Assembly (NCBI GenBank): GCA_015055535.1
Contig: SVIA01000008.1
Coordinates: 1 to 53,756 of the forward strand
DNA: 53,756 nt
Direction of reading: 5' to 3'
Origin: Clostridiales bacterium
GTDB lineage: Bacteria > Bacillota > Clostridia > Christensenellales > UBA1242
Shown here: positions 10,386 through 20,432 of the stretch, piece after piece
Layout: every line of letters starts with the position of its first letter
How positions within the stretch are numbered: the first letter of the stretch is position 1
The notes under the pieces: generated by a model
Databases searched by the model: none
What the model was told of the DNA's origin: nothing
What the model saw: the letters and a program-made list of their open reading frames with translations, nothing else
Translations under genes and position numbers: made by a program

Positions 10386-10931
10386 ATGTCAAGAATTGGA
10401 AAAATGCCTGTTAAGATTTTAGATGGCGTAAGTGTTAATATTGATAGTAACAATTTAGTTACTGTAAATGGCCCACTTGGTACTCTATCTCAAATCGTAG
10501 ATAAAAATATTAAAGTAACTGTAGAAAACAATGAAGTAATTTTAACTAGAAATAGTGAAGCAAAAGAAATTAAAGCAAAACACGGTCTTTATAGAGCTTT
10601 AATCTTTAATATGGTTAAAGGTGTTAAAGAAGGCTTTAAAAAAGTACTTGTTATTAATGGTGTTGGTTATAGAGCAACTAAACAAGGAAATAAATTAGTG
10701 TTAAATATTGGTTATTCTAAACCTGCTGAAGTTGTTGAAGTTGAAGGTATTAAATTAAATGCACTAGATGCTAACAGAGTTGAAGTAAGTGGAATAAACA
10801 AAGAATTAGTTGGCCAAGTGGCTTCTAAAATTAGAGATATAAAACCAGTAGAACCTTATCATGCTTACGGAATTAGATATGAAAACGAAGAAGTAATCCG
10901 TAAAGAAGGTAAAAAAGCTGGTAAAAAATAA
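10386..10931 (+). CDS. rplF: 50S ribosomal protein L6
   Basis: MSRIGKMPVKI; start moved to internal ATG 10386. Confidence 0.97.
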   Translation: MSRIGKMPVKILDGVSVNIDSNNLVTVNGPLGTLSQIVDKNIKVTVENNEVILTRNSEAKEIKAKHGLYRALIFNMVKGVKEGFKKVLVINGVGYRATKQGNKLVLNIGYSKPAEVVEVEGIKLNALDANRVEVSGINKELVGQVASKIRDIKPVEPYHAYGIRYENEEVIRKEGKKAGKK

Positions 10932-10943
10932 GGAGCATAAGTT

Positions 10944-11312
10944 ATGATTAAGAAAATTGATAAAAATAGCATAAGAGTTAATCGTCATAAAAAAATTAGA
11001 TTAAACTTAGCTGGTACAAGTGAACGTCCTAGACTATGCGTTTATAGAAGTAGCTCAAATATTTATGCTCAAATTATAGACGACACTAAAGGCATCACTT
11101 TAGTAAGTGCATCAAGCTTAGAAAAAGCATTAGCAGATAGCATTAAAGGAAAAACTAAAACTGAAGTTGCTACTGTTATTGGTGAAACTATTGCTAAAAG
11201 AGCATTAGACGCTAATATTAAAACTGTAGTATTTGACAGAGCTGGTTATCTTTACACTGGAAGAGTTAAAGCTATAGCAGATGCAGCTAGAAGTGCTGGC
11301 TTAGAGTTTTAG
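10944..11312 (+). CDS. rplR: 50S ribosomal protein L18
   Basis: [23 protein letters not shown]. Confidence 0.98.
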   Translation: MIKKIDKNSIRVNRHKKIRLNLAGTSERPRLCVYRSSSNIYAQIIDDTKGITLVSASSLEKALADSIKGKTKTEVATVIGETIAKRALDANIKTVVFDRAGYLYTGRVKAIADAARSAGLEF

Positions 11313-11323
11313 GAGGAAGTAAA

Positions 11324-11833
11324 ATGGCTAAAAGAGAAGAATTTAATAAAGTTAGAAAAGAAGATGAACTAGAAAGAAGACTAGTAAGTGTTCGTAGAGT
11401 TGTTAAAGTTGTTAAAGGCGGTAGAACTCTAAACTTTAGTGCTACAATGGTAGTAGGCGACAAAAAAGGTCGTGTTGGTATCGGAAGTGGTAAAGCTAGT
11501 CAAACTTCTGTTGCTGTTGAAAAAGCTTTTCAATCAGCAAAAAAGAATATGCAATATGTTAATATTGTAGGTTCAACTATTCCTCATGAAGTTGAAGGAA
11601 AATTTGCAACTTCTACTATTTTATTATTACCTGCTAAAGAAGGTACTGGTGTTATCGCCGGTGGTGCAGTTCGTGCTGTAATCGACCTTGCTGGTATTAA
11701 AGATATTGTTACAAAATCTTATGGTGGAAGAAATAAAATCAATACAGTTAAAGCAACTTTAAATGGTTTAACTAGTTTGAGAACAAGAGAACAAGTAGCT
11801 GCTCTTCGTGGTTTAAAACCAGAAGAAGTTTAA
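11324..11833 (+). CDS. rpsE: 30S ribosomal protein S5
   Basis: VRRVVKVVKGGRTLNFSATMVVGDKKGRVGIG. Confidence 0.98.
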   Translation: MAKREEFNKVRKEDELERRLVSVRRVVKVVKGGRTLNFSATMVVGDKKGRVGIGSGKASQTSVAVEKAFQSAKKNMQYVNIVGSTIPHEVEGKFATSTILLLPAKEGTGVIAGGAVRAVIDLAGIKDIVTKSYGGRNKINTVKATLNGLTSLRTREQVAALRGLKPEEV

Positions 11834-11845
11834 TAGGAGGGTAAC

Positions 11846-12028
11846 ATGGAAGGAAAATTAAAAGTAACTTACGTAAAAAGCTCAATTGGTTTTAATAAAA
11901 ATCAAGTAAAAGTTTTAGAAAGTTTAGGTTTAAGAAAATTAAATGATGAAAATGTTTTACCTGACAACCCTGCTGTTAATGGTATGATTTTCAAAGTTAA
12001 ACATTTAGTTAAAGTAGAGAAAATTTAA
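11846..12028 (+). CDS. rpmD: 50S ribosomal protein L30
   Basis: 60 aa, [25 protein letters not shown]. Confidence 0.96.
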   Translation: MEGKLKVTYVKSSIGFNKNQVKVLESLGLRKLNDENVLPDNPAVNGMIFKVKHLVKVEKI

Positions 12029-12041
12029 GGAGAAGAAGAAT

Positions 12042-12485
12042 ATGAGAATTAACGAATTATCTCCTGCTGAAAATTCAAAAGTAGCATCTAAAAGATTAGG
12101 TCGCGGTATTGGTTCAGGACTTGGTAAAACAAGTGGTAAAGGACATAAAGGTCAAAACGCTAGAAGCGGTGGCGGAGTTCGTCCAGGCTTTGAAGGTGGC
12201 CAAATGCCTATTACTCGTAGACTTCCACAAAGAGGTTTTAACAATCAATTTAAAAAAGTATTTTCAGTAGTTAATGTTGAAGATTTAAATAGACTAGAAG
12301 ATAACACAGTAGTAACTGTTGAAGTTTTAAAACAAATGAATATCATTTCTAAAATTGAACCAGCTGGTTTAAAAGTTTTAGGATGTGGTAATTTATCAAA
12401 AGCTTTACAAGTTAAAGCTGCAAAATTTTCTAAGTCTGCTGTAGAAAAAATTGAAAAAGCAGGCGGAAGTGTTGAGGTGTTATAA
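12042..12485 (+). CDS. rplO: 50S ribosomal protein L15
   Basis: [22 protein letters not shown]. Confidence 0.98.
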   Translation: MRINELSPAENSKVASKRLGRGIGSGLGKTSGKGHKGQNARSGGGVRPGFEGGQMPITRRLPQRGFNNQFKKVFSVVNVEDLNRLEDNTVVTVEVLKQMNIISKIEPAGLKVLGCGNLSKALQVKAAKFSKSAVEKIEKAGGSVEVL

Positions 12486-13780
12486 TGTTTACAACATTAG
12501 TAAATGCATTCAAAGATAAAGGTATTCGTAAAAAAATCTTTATTACTTTGGGTTTATTGTTTATTTTTAGATTAGGATGTTGGTTACCTATTCCAGGTAT
12601 TACAACAGAAACTTTTAGGGCATCAATTAAGAGCCAAGACTTTTTAAGTTTACTTAATGGTATTGGTGGTGGTGCTCTTGCCAATGGAACATTTTTTGCG
12701 CTAGGTGTTACACCTTATATTAATGCATCAATTATTTTACAATTGTTAACTTTTGCTATACCAAAACTTCAAAGATTATCTCAAATGGGCGAAGAAGGTA
12801 GAAAGAAAATTGCAAAATATACAAAATATGCTGCATTATTTTTAGCAATTGCTCAAGCAGTTGGTATTTGTGTTGGATTTAGTAGTTCTATAGAATTAAG
12901 TTTATTTGGAACAACTCTTCCAACTTGGCTTGCTTGTACTTTTGTTGCAATTTGTTTAATTGCTGGAGCTATGCTTACTTATTGGTTAGGTGAAAAAATC
13001 ACTGAAATCGGTGTAGCTAATGGTTTATCTATTTTAATTTTTGTTGGTATTTTATCAACTGCTGGAACAGCAATATTAGCTAGTTTCAAAGATGTATTTG
13101 CAGGTAATATTGATGGACTATGGAATATTTTATTATTCTTTGGTGCTGCAATTGTTATATTTGGATTAATTGTATTTATGGACCTTGCCGAAAGAAAAGT
13201 TCAAGTACAATATGCAAAACAAATAAAAGGCAGAAAAATGTATGGTGGTCAAAGTAACTTTATTCCTATTCGTTTAATGGGAACTGGTGTACTTCCAATT
13301 ATTTTTGCAATGAGCTTTTTAAGCTTGCCACAATTAATTATGAGTATGTTTTGGCCAACAAGTAAAGCAGCAACTTGGTATGCAATGAACTTGGGAGCTG
13401 GAACATGGCCTTATACTTTAGTTATGGGCATATTAATTTTATTATTTGCTTTCTTTACATCTCAAATGATGTTTAATCCTGAAGATGTTGCAAAACAAAT
13501 TCAATCTAATGGTGGATTTATTTTAGGTATTCGTCCAGGTAAACCAACTGCAGATTATTTAAAAAGAATTAATAATAGAATTACTTTATTTGGTGCTATA
13601 TTCTTAGCATTTATAGCAATTGTTCCAACATTAATATTCACTTTTGTTGGTGGAAGTAGTTCACTAATAAATGCATTTAGTGCTACAGGTATGCTAATCG
13701 TAGTTTCAGTTGCGTTAGAATTTAATAAACAACTTGAGGCACAAATATTAACAACAAATTATAAAGGATTTCTTAAATAA
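12485..13780 (+). CDS. secY: Protein translocase subunit SecY
   Basis: Polytopic; LGVTPYINASIILQLL, ERKVQVQYAKQIKGRKMYGGQSNFIPIRL. Confidence 0.98.
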   Translation: MFTTLVNAFKDKGIRKKIFITLGLLFIFRLGCWLPIPGITTETFRASIKSQDFLSLLNGIGGGALANGTFFALGVTPYINASIILQLLTFAIPKLQRLSQMGEEGRKKIAKYTKYAALFLAIAQAVGICVGFSSSIELSLFGTTLPTWLACTFVAICLIAGAMLTYWLGEKITEIGVANGLSILIFVGILSTAGTAILASFKDVFAGNIDGLWNILLFFGAAIVIFGLIVFMDLAERKVQVQYAKQIKGRKMYGGQSNFIPIRLMGTGVLPIIFAMSFLSLPQLIMSMFWPTSKAATWYAMNLGAGTWPYTLVMGILILLFAFFTSQMMFNPEDVAKQIQSNGGFILGIRPGKPTADYLKRINNRITLFGAIFLAFIAIVPTLIFTFVGGSSSLINAFSATGMLIVVSVALEFNKQLEAQILTTNYKGFLK

Positions 13781-14395
13781 ATGAATTTTGTTTTAATAGG
13801 TGCTCCACTAAGTGGAAAGGGCACTTTGGGCAAATTATTATCAGAGCATTTCAAAATTCCTCATATTTCTATGGGGGATTTATTGCGAAATGTAGCAAAT
13901 GGAAAAACTAAATATTCAACTTATATTGCTACAATCATGAAAGAAGGTAAACTTATAAATGATGATTTAGCAAAAGTTATACTTGAAGACAGACTTAGTA
14001 AATCTGATTGCAAAAAGGGATTTATCTTAGATGGTTATCCAAGAAATATGGCTCAAGCAGAAATGTTAGATACAATAGTCACTATAGATAAGGTTGTTTA
14101 CTCAACTGTAAGTGAAGTAACTTTAATTGATAGATTAGCTCATAGGTTTATATGTCCAAAATGTGGATTAAACTATAATTCTAAAGAATATAGTAAAACT
14201 TATTGTGAAAAATGTAATACAGCATTAACAAAAAGAGTTGATGATAATGAAGAAACATTGTTAAAAAGAATAAAGGCCTTTAATGAGGCAACATTTCCAG
14301 TATTAAATAAATACATGGATGAAAACAAGTTGGTTACCATTTCAAACGAGGGTGATATTAATATTGTTTTTGCCGAGTTGTTGGAGAAGCTATAA
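13781..14395 (+). CDS. adk: Adenylate kinase (Zn-lid type)
   Basis: IGAPLSGKGTLGKLLSEHF, DGYPRN, CPKCGLNYN...CEKC. Confidence 0.96.
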   Translation: MNFVLIGAPLSGKGTLGKLLSEHFKIPHISMGDLLRNVANGKTKYSTYIATIMKEGKLINDDLAKVILEDRLSKSDCKKGFILDGYPRNMAQAEMLDTIVTIDKVVYSTVSEVTLIDRLAHRFICPKCGLNYNSKEYSKTYCEKCNTALTKRVDDNEETLLKRIKAFNEATFPVLNKYMDENKLVTISNEGDINIVFAELLEKL

Positions 14396-15141
14396 TGATA
14401 ACAATTAAAACAGAAGAACAAATTCAAAGAATGTATATTGCAAATCAAATTGTTAAACATACATTAGAAGAAATTGAAAAGTATATAAAACCAGGGATTT
14501 CAACTAAGAAATTAGACGAAATTGCCGAAGATTTTATAAGAAAAAATAATGCTATTCCTAATTTTAAAAATTATGGTGGTTTTCCAGCTAGTATTTGTGC
14601 TAGCGTAAACGATGTTGTTGTTCATGGAATACCAAGCAACAATATAATTTTAAAAGAGGGAGATATTATAAGCATTGATTGTGGAGCTTTAAAAGGGGGC
14701 TATCATGGAGATGCTGCAAGAACTTTTGCCGTTGGTAAAATTAGTAAAGAAAAACAAAGACTTATAGATATTACTAAAGAATGTTTTTTTAAAGGTATAG
14801 AAAACATTAAAATTGGTGATAGAATAGGGACAATTGGTGCTCAAATTCAAGAGTTTGCTGAAAAAAATGGTTTTTCTGTAGTTCGAGAAATGGTGGGACA
14901 TGGAATTGGTAAAAATTTACATGAAGATCCTGAAGTTCCAAATTATGGAATAAAAAACACAGGTGAAATAATTAAAGAAGGAATGACTTTAGCTATTGAA
15001 CCTATGATTAATATGGGACGTAAGGAAATTTATATAGATTATGATGGTTGGACTTGTAGAACACAAGACGGAAAACCAAGTGCTCACTATGAAAATACTG
15101 TGGCTTTTACTAGTGACGGTATAAAAATTTTAAGTTTATAG
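14395..15141 (+). CDS. map: Methionine aminopeptidase type I
   Basis: GDIISIDCGALKGGYHGDAARTF, GHGIGKNLHEDP. Confidence 0.98.
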   Translation: MITIKTEEQIQRMYIANQIVKHTLEEIEKYIKPGISTKKLDEIAEDFIRKNNAIPNFKNYGGFPASICASVNDVVVHGIPSNNIILKEGDIISIDCGALKGGYHGDAARTFAVGKISKEKQRLIDITKECFFKGIENIKIGDRIGTIGAQIQEFAEKNGFSVVREMVGHGIGKNLHEDPEVPNYGIKNTGEIIKEGMTLAIEPMINMGRKEIYIDYDGWTCRTQDGKPSAHYENTVAFTSDGIKILSL

Positions 15142-15149
15142 GGAAAATT

Positions 15150-15410
15150 ATGAACGAAATTATTGGTAGTCTCGCTCAGTCTTTAAAAGGAAGAGATAGC
15201 GGGAACGTGTATTTAATATATTCAGCGACCAATACACAAGTGTGGTTGGTTGATGGAGATGCACGAAAAATTAAAAATCCAAAAAAGAAAAATTTAAAAC
15301 ATATAAAATTGCTTAATGCAAAAAGTGAAAGTATTAAACAAAAAATAACTGAAAATTTAAAAGTTTTTGACTCAGAAATTTACAGTTTTATAAAAAATTT
15401 TAAAAAGTGA
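15150..15410 (+). CDS. KOW-domain RNA-binding protein (L14e-like)
   Basis: 86 aa, SLKGRDSGNVYLIYS...VDGDARKIKNPKKKNLKHI between map and infA, as in many clostridia. Confidence 0.75.
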   Translation: MNEIIGSLAQSLKGRDSGNVYLIYSATNTQVWLVDGDARKIKNPKKKNLKHIKLLNAKSESIKQKITENLKVFDSEIYSFIKNFKK

Positions 15411-15462
15411 TTGAAATTTTTAAAATAGTATGATATACTATATTGGTTAAGGGGGAATTTTA

Positions 15463-15681
15463 ATGCCAAAAGATGATGTAATCGAAATGGAAGGCGAAGT
15501 AATTGATACTTCAAGAGACAATATTCAAGTAAAACTTTCAAATGGACATGTAATTACTGCGTATCCATCTGGAAAATTAAGAATTAACTACATTAGAATA
15601 ATGATTGGCGATAAAGTTCGCTGTGAATTATCTCCGTATGATTTAACTAAAGGAAGAATTACATGGAGAGATAAAAAATAA
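15463..15681 (+). CDS. infA: Translation initiation factor IF-1
   Basis: [40 protein letters not shown]. Confidence 0.98.
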   Translation: MPKDDVIEMEGEVIDTSRDNIQVKLSNGHVITAYPSGKLRINYIRIMIGDKVRCELSPYDLTKGRITWRDKK

Positions 15682-15714
15682 CAAACAAAAGACACTTTTA
15701 AAAGGAGAAAGATT

Positions 15715-15828
15715 ATGAAAGTTAGACCATCTGTTAAACCTATGTGTGATAAATGCAAAGTTATTAAAAGAGAAGGAAAAGTTTTAGTAATTTGCAAAGA
15801 TAAAAAACATAAACAAAGACAAGGTTAA
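15715..15828 (+). CDS. rpmJ: 50S ribosomal protein L36 (absent from supplied ORF track)
   Basis: 37 aa [37 protein letters not shown] with AGGAG upstream. Confidence 0.98.
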   Translation: MKVRPSVKPMCDKCKVIKREGKVLVICKDKKHKQRQG

Positions 15829-15870
15829 TTTTTGCTTGCCTTTTGTTTGTTTTATAAAATTGAAAACTAC

Positions 15871-15902
15871 CTGTTTGTATGCGGCTGAAATTTTACAAAC
15901 AG
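15871..15902 (+). promoter_or_regulatory. Perfect 9-bp hairpin upstream of rpsM
   Basis: CTGTTTGTA-14 nt-TACAAACAG, about 30 nt before the rpsM start. Confidence 0.55.
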
Positions 15903-15933
15903 TTTAAATAAATATTAATTTTTGGAGGAAAAT

Positions 15934-16305
15934 ATGGCTCGTATTGCTGGAATAGATTTGCCTAAAGATAAAAGAGTTGAAATCGGACTTACTTATATCT
16001 ATGGAATTGGCAGAAATCAAGCTACTAAAATTTGTAAGGAAACAGGAGTTAATCCTGATGTTAGAGTTAAAGATTTAACTGAAGACGACCAAGCAAAAAT
16101 TAGAAATTATATCGACAAAAACTTAGTTGTTGAAGGCGATTTAAGAAGAGATGTTGCTTTAAACATTAAAAGACTTACAGAAATTGGTTCTTACAGAGGC
16201 GTTCGTCACAGAAAAGGTATTACTTTAAGAGGACAAAGTACTCATAGTAATGCTAGAACTGCTAGAGGAATGAGTAAGAAAAATGCTGGAAAAAATAAAA
16301 AGTAA
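15934..16305 (+). CDS. rpsM: 30S ribosomal protein S13
   Basis: [27 protein letters not shown]; start moved to ATG 15934 after GGAGG. Confidence 0.98.
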   Translation: MARIAGIDLPKDKRVEIGLTYIYGIGRNQATKICKETGVNPDVRVKDLTEDDQAKIRNYIDKNLVVEGDLRRDVALNIKRLTEIGSYRGVRHRKGITLRGQSTHSNARTARGMSKKNAGKNKK

Positions 16306-16328
16306 TTTAAACTTTAAGGAGATAGAAA

Positions 16329-16727
16329 ATGGCAGGTGCTAATAAAAATGCTAAAACTAAAAAGAAAAAATTAACTAAAGGTATTACTAAAGGTTGTGCT
16401 CACATTCAATCTTCTAATAATAATACTATAGTTACTATTACCGATGAAAACGGTAATGCTATTAGCTGGGCTAGTGCTGGTGGACTTGGATTTAGAGGTT
16501 CAAGAAAAAATACTCCATTTGCAGCTGGTCAAGCAGCAGAAACTGCAGCTAAACAAGCAAAAGAATTAGGAATTGAAAGCGTTGAAGTATATGTTAAAGG
16601 TCCAGGTAATGGTAGAGAAAGCGCTATTAGAGCTTTACAAACAGCTGAACTTAACATTACATTAATTAAAGACGTTTCACCTATTGCTCACAATGGTTGT
16701 AGACCACCTAAAAAGAGAAGAATTTAA
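16329..16727 (+). CDS. rpsK: 30S ribosomal protein S11
   Basis: [39 protein letters not shown]. Confidence 0.98.
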   Translation: MAGANKNAKTKKKKLTKGITKGCAHIQSSNNNTIVTITDENGNAISWASAGGLGFRGSRKNTPFAAGQAAETAAKQAKELGIESVEVYVKGPGNGRESAIRALQTAELNITLIKDVSPIAHNGCRPPKKRRI

Positions 16728-16745
16728 TAAAGGAGTTATATAAAT

Positions 16746-17372
16746 ATGGCTAGATATACAGATGCCGATTGTCGTCTATGTAGAAGAGAAGGTTGTAAAC
16801 TTTTCTTAAAAGGCGATAGATGTGTTTCAAAAAAATGCGCTTTTGAAAGACGCCCAACAGTTCCTGGTGTTCACGGAAATGATAATATGAGAAAGAAAAT
16901 TTCTGAATATGGACAACAATTACGTGAAAAACAAAAAGTTAAAAGAGCTTATGGCGTACAAGAAAAACAATTTAGAAAATATTACGAAGAAGCTGAAAGA
17001 CAAAAAGGTAAAACTGGTGAAGTTATGTTATCATTACTAGAAAGAAGATTAGATAACGTTATTTACAGACTTGGTTTTGCTGCTTCTAGAGATCAAGCAA
17101 GACAAATGGTTTCTCACTCTTTATTTACTTTGAATGGTAAAAAAGCTAACATTCCTAGTATGCAAGTTAAAGTTGGTGACGTAATTTGTGTTAAAGAAAA
17201 TAAAAAAGAAAACGGTTTATTTAAAGAACTTAAAGACGTTAAACTTGTTACACCTAAATGGTTAGAAGCTGACTTAGATAAACTTACTGGTAAAGTAATA
17301 GCTAATCCAGAAAGAGATGATATTGATTTAACTATTAGAGAACACTTAATTATTGAGTTATATTCTAAGTAA
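16746..17372 (+). CDS. rpsD: 30S ribosomal protein S4 (Cys-containing form)
   Basis: [37 protein letters not shown]. Confidence 0.98.
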   Translation: MARYTDADCRLCRREGCKLFLKGDRCVSKKCAFERRPTVPGVHGNDNMRKKISEYGQQLREKQKVKRAYGVQEKQFRKYYEEAERQKGKTGEVMLSLLERRLDNVIYRLGFAASRDQARQMVSHSLFTLNGKKANIPSMQVKVGDVICVKENKKENGLFKELKDVKLVTPKWLEADLDKLTGKVIANPERDDIDLTIREHLIIELYSK

Positions 17373-17398
17373 TTGTAATTTATAAGGAGTTATTTTAT

Positions 17399-18289
17399 AT
17401 GATGGAAATTGAAAAACCAAGAATTACTTGTGAAGAGTCTGATAATGGTACTTTTGCAAGATTTGTTGTTGAACCACTAGATAGAGGATTTGGTCTTACT
17501 ATTGGTAATGCTTTAAGAAGAACACTATTAGGTGGACTTCCAGGAGCTGCTCCAATAGCAATTAGAATTAATGGTGTTCAACACGAATTTTCAACAGTAG
17601 AAGGTGTTGTTGAAGATGTTATAGATATTGTTTTAAATATTAAATGCTTAGCTGTTAAAACAAATAATCTAGAAAAAGATTTCAAAACCATTTTAAGAAT
17701 TAATAAACGTGATGCTGGTGAAGTTACAGCAGCAGATATTGAACCTAATGACCAAGTTGAAATTTTAAATCCAGAACTTCATATTGCAACTTTAGATGAT
17801 GGTGCAAAATTTGAAATGGAAATTGTTATTGGTCGTGGTCGTGGTTATGTTTCTGCTGATTTAAACAAAGACGAAACAGAAGATATTGGTTATATTGCAG
17901 TTGATTCTATTTTCTCACCAGTTAAAAAAGTTAACTATAATGTTGAAAATGCTCGTATTGGTCAAAATATGAATTTTGATAAACTTACTTTAGAAGTTGA
18001 AACTAATGGTACTTTATCTGCTAGAGAAGTTGTAAGTTTAAGTGCTAAAATAATTCAAGATCATACAAATTTATTTGTTGAACTTGTTGATAGTATGAAA
18101 GATTTATCAATTTTACAAGCTAGAGAAGATGAAAAACAACATAAAGTTCTAGAAATGAGTATAGAAGATATGGATTTAAGCGTTAGAAGTTATAATTGCT
18201 TAAAGAGAGCTAATATCAACACTGTTAGTGATTTAACTAAAAAATCAAAAGATGATATGTTAAAAGTTAGAAATTTAGGTCTAAAATAA
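17399..18289 (+). CDS. rpoA: RNA polymerase alpha subunit, interrupted by tandem in-frame TAA before the last ~19 residues
   Basis: MMEIEKPRITCEE...RDEGFGLTIGNALRR-type motifs; ends VRNLGLK** with EEVIKKLEDLGLGLRNDEE** continuing in the same frame to 18355. Confidence 0.95.
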   Translation: MMEIEKPRITCEESDNGTFARFVVEPLDRGFGLTIGNALRRTLLGGLPGAAPIAIRINGVQHEFSTVEGVVEDVIDIVLNIKCLAVKTNNLEKDFKTILRINKRDAGEVTAADIEPNDQVEILNPELHIATLDDGAKFEMEIVIGRGRGYVSADLNKDETEDIGYIAVDSIFSPVKKVNYNVENARIGQNMNFDKLTLEVETNGTLSAREVVSLSAKIIQDHTNLFVELVDSMKDLSILQAREDEKQHKVLEMSIEDMDLSVRSYNCLKRANINTVSDLTKKSKDDMLKVRNLGLK

Positions 18290-18367
18290 TAAGAAGAAGT
18301 TATTAAAAAACTTGAAGATTTAGGCTTAGGTCTTCGTAACGATGAAGAATAATAAGGAGAAAGTAAG

Positions 18368-18883
18368 ATGGCACAAATTAAAAAATTAGGACTTCCTACA
18401 AAAGAAAGAAAAGCTTTACTTAGAAATCAAGCATCTTATCTATTATGGCATGGAAAACTAGAAACTACTTTAGTTAAAGCTAAAAGTGTTGCTAGCTATA
18501 CTGAAAAAGTTTTAACTCTTGCTATCAATAGTTATGAAGATACTGTTAAAACTACTAAAACAGTAGTAAATGCTAAAGGTGAAAAAGTTAGCAAAGAAGT
18601 TATCGTAGATGGCGCTAAAAAACTTGCAGCTAGAAGAAAAATTATGAGTCTAATTTACGATATTCCTGAAACTAAACAAGAAAAAGAAAGCAAAAGTGCT
18701 TTTGTAGCAAGAACAAAAGATGTTAAACATCCATTAGTTGAAAAAATATTCAACGTTTATGCTCCTAAATTTGATGCTAGAAGCAAAGAATTAGGACAAA
18801 AAGGTGGCTATACAAGAGTTATTAAACTAGGAAAAAGATTAGGTGATAACGCTGATATGGCTAGAGTTGAATTAGTTAAATAA
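18368..18883 (+). CDS. rplQ: 50S ribosomal protein L17
   Basis: LGLPTKERKALLRNQASYLLWHGKLETTLVKAK. Confidence 0.96.
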   Translation: MAQIKKLGLPTKERKALLRNQASYLLWHGKLETTLVKAKSVASYTEKVLTLAINSYEDTVKTTKTVVNAKGEKVSKEVIVDGAKKLAARRKIMSLIYDIPETKQEKESKSAFVARTKDVKHPLVEKIFNVYAPKFDARSKELGQKGGYTRVIKLGKRLGDNADMARVELVK

Positions 18884-18892
18884 TTAAAAAAT

Positions 18893-18914
18893 GCACCAAT
18901 TCGGTGCTTTTTTT
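18893..18914 (+). terminator. Terminator 1 after the ribosomal cluster
   Basis: GCACC-aattc-GGTGC TTTTTTT. Confidence 0.85.
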
Positions 18915-18917
18915 GTG

Positions 18918-18939
18918 GGTGCCTTAGGCACCTTTTTTT
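18918..18939 (+). terminator. Terminator 2 after the ribosomal cluster
   Basis: GGTGCC-tta-GGCACC TTTTTTT. Confidence 0.85.
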
Positions 18940-18940
18940 A

Positions 18941-18988
18941 TTATGTAATGAATTTTATATTTTATTATGTAATGAATTTTATATTTTA
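18941..18988 (+). repeat. Perfect 24-bp tandem duplication
   Basis: TTATGTAATGAATTTTATATTTTA x2. Confidence 0.95.
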
Positions 18989-19108
18989 TTAAAAAAATAA
19001 AACCAATTAAAAATAATTTTATACTAGGCACTTTAAAAAAATTAAAACATATACTTTAATTTTTATTTTGGTATTTATTTTATATAAATTATATGATATA
19101 ATTAAATT

Positions 19109-19624
19109 ATGAAAGATAAATTTTATATATTTTTAGATATAGATGGTGTTTTATATGATTGGGAATATATTTTAAAAAAGTCAATAAAAAAATCTGGTAC
19201 AATAAAAGATTTTAACCCACAAAGTGTTAACGCTTTAAATTTTTTAATAGAAAAATTATCTAATATTTATAATGTGGAAATTGTTATAACATCAGCTTGG
19301 CGAATTAATATGAAAAAAACTATTGAAATACTTTTAAACAATGGTTTAAATAAAACAATTAAAATAAACTGTACTGAAATATCAAACAATACGCAAAATC
19401 GAGGATTAGAAATTTTAAACTATTTAAAAAATAATTCTTGCAAAAATTTTGTTATTATTGATGACGAAATGTTTGATTTTAATGGGTATTTTAATAAAAA
19501 TAATATTATAAAAACAAATATTTTTAATTTATCTTTAAATAAAGAAATGGTAATAAAATACTTGCAAAGTTTAGATAATATAGATAATCATTTTTTTAGT
19601 TTGGTGGATGAAATGATAAAATAA
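19109..19624 (+). CDS. HAD-superfamily (HAD_SAK-like) protein
   Basis: YIFLDIDGVLYDWE (DxDG), VITSAWR, NFVIIDDEMFDF. Confidence 0.7.
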   Translation: MKDKFYIFLDIDGVLYDWEYILKKSIKKSGTIKDFNPQSVNALNFLIEKLSNIYNVEIVITSAWRINMKKTIEILLNNGLNKTIKINCTEISNNTQNRGLEILNYLKNNSCKNFVIIDDEMFDFNGYFNKNNIIKTNIFNLSLNKEMVIKYLQSLDNIDNHFFSLVDEMIK

Positions 19625-19652
19625 GTGTCAATATTATCACTTATTTTTTTTA
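19620..19652 (+). terminator. Intrinsic terminator
   Basis: AATAAGTG...CACTTATT TTTTTT. Confidence 0.75.
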
Positions 19653-19676
19653 TTATTATTTTATAAAACTTTACTA

Positions 19677-19705
19677 TTGACAAAATTTACAAATAATGTT
19701 ATATT
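19677..19705 (+). promoter_or_regulatory. Sigma-A-like promoter
   Basis: TTGACA-17-TATATT. Confidence 0.65.
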
Positions 19706-19723
19706 ATAAATATAGGAGATATT

Positions 19724-20323
19724 ATGAAATTATTAGCTTATAGTAGAGTATTAAATGGTGAAGAAAGATATGGTTTTATTAATGAAAATGGAAATATTGT
19801 TATAGAACCTAAATTTACTTATGCCGAAGATTTTAGCGAAAACTTAGCATTGGTTAAAACTTATGGAAGTAATAAATTAAGATTTATAAATGCTAAAGGT
19901 GAAAATGAAATTTTACTTGGTGGTTGTAGTAATGCAAAAAGTTTTAAAAATGGTTTAGCTTTATGTGAATATAATAAAAAGTGGGCATTAATTAATAAAA
20001 AAGGCGAAAATTTAACTGGTTTTGTGTTTGATAAACCAGAAGATGCAAAAGTTAATGATTTAATGGCAATGTCACATTTGATTAGAGAAAATGGAGTTAA
20101 AGCTTTAAATTGGGCATCTGATGAAATGCTTGAAGATGAGGGAAATTATAAAATTTTAAAACAATCTTTAAAATATCATTTGAAAGATTTAGTTAAAGTT
20201 ATTGATGAAAGTAAAGTTGAAAGTGAAGAACAATTTAGAGCTTTAGTTCAAAATGAATTGGATACTTTTAATAATATTAGGAAAGCTAAAGTTAAAAATA
20301 ATGATAAAGAAAAAGAATTTTAA
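19724..20323 (+). CDS. WG-repeat-containing protein
   Basis: YGFINENGNIVIEPKFTYAEDFSENLALV and KWALINKKGE repeats. Confidence 0.8.
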   Translation: MKLLAYSRVLNGEERYGFINENGNIVIEPKFTYAEDFSENLALVKTYGSNKLRFINAKGENEILLGGCSNAKSFKNGLALCEYNKKWALINKKGENLTGFVFDKPEDAKVNDLMAMSHLIRENGVKALNWASDEMLEDEGNYKILKQSLKYHLKDLVKVIDESKVESEEQFRALVQNELDTFNNIRKAKVKNNDKEKEF

Positions 20324-20326
20324 ATT

Positions 20327-20356
20327 AAAGTCTTAGAAAATTCTAAGACTTTTTTG
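20327..20356 (+). terminator. Intrinsic terminator
   Basis: AAAGTCTTAGAA-aa-TTCTAAGACTTT then T-tract. Confidence 0.9.
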
Positions 20357-20432
20357 TTAATATAAAAAATATTTATATTAAATTAATTTTAAATGTTTAA
20401 AATTTGTGATATAATAAAAAACAGGAGAAGTT

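Noticed and set aside
3437-11000. Minus-strand ORFs of 60-140 aa inside the ribosomal cluster (e.g. 3437-3676, 4563-4979, 6974-7327)
   Set aside because: Fully antisense to canonical r-protein genes, no SD, low-complexity hydrophobic translations typical of antisense AT-rich codons
18287-18292. TAA reassignment to a sense codon explaining rpoA
   Set aside because: TAA is the normal stop for most genes in the window, so codon reassignment is not tenable
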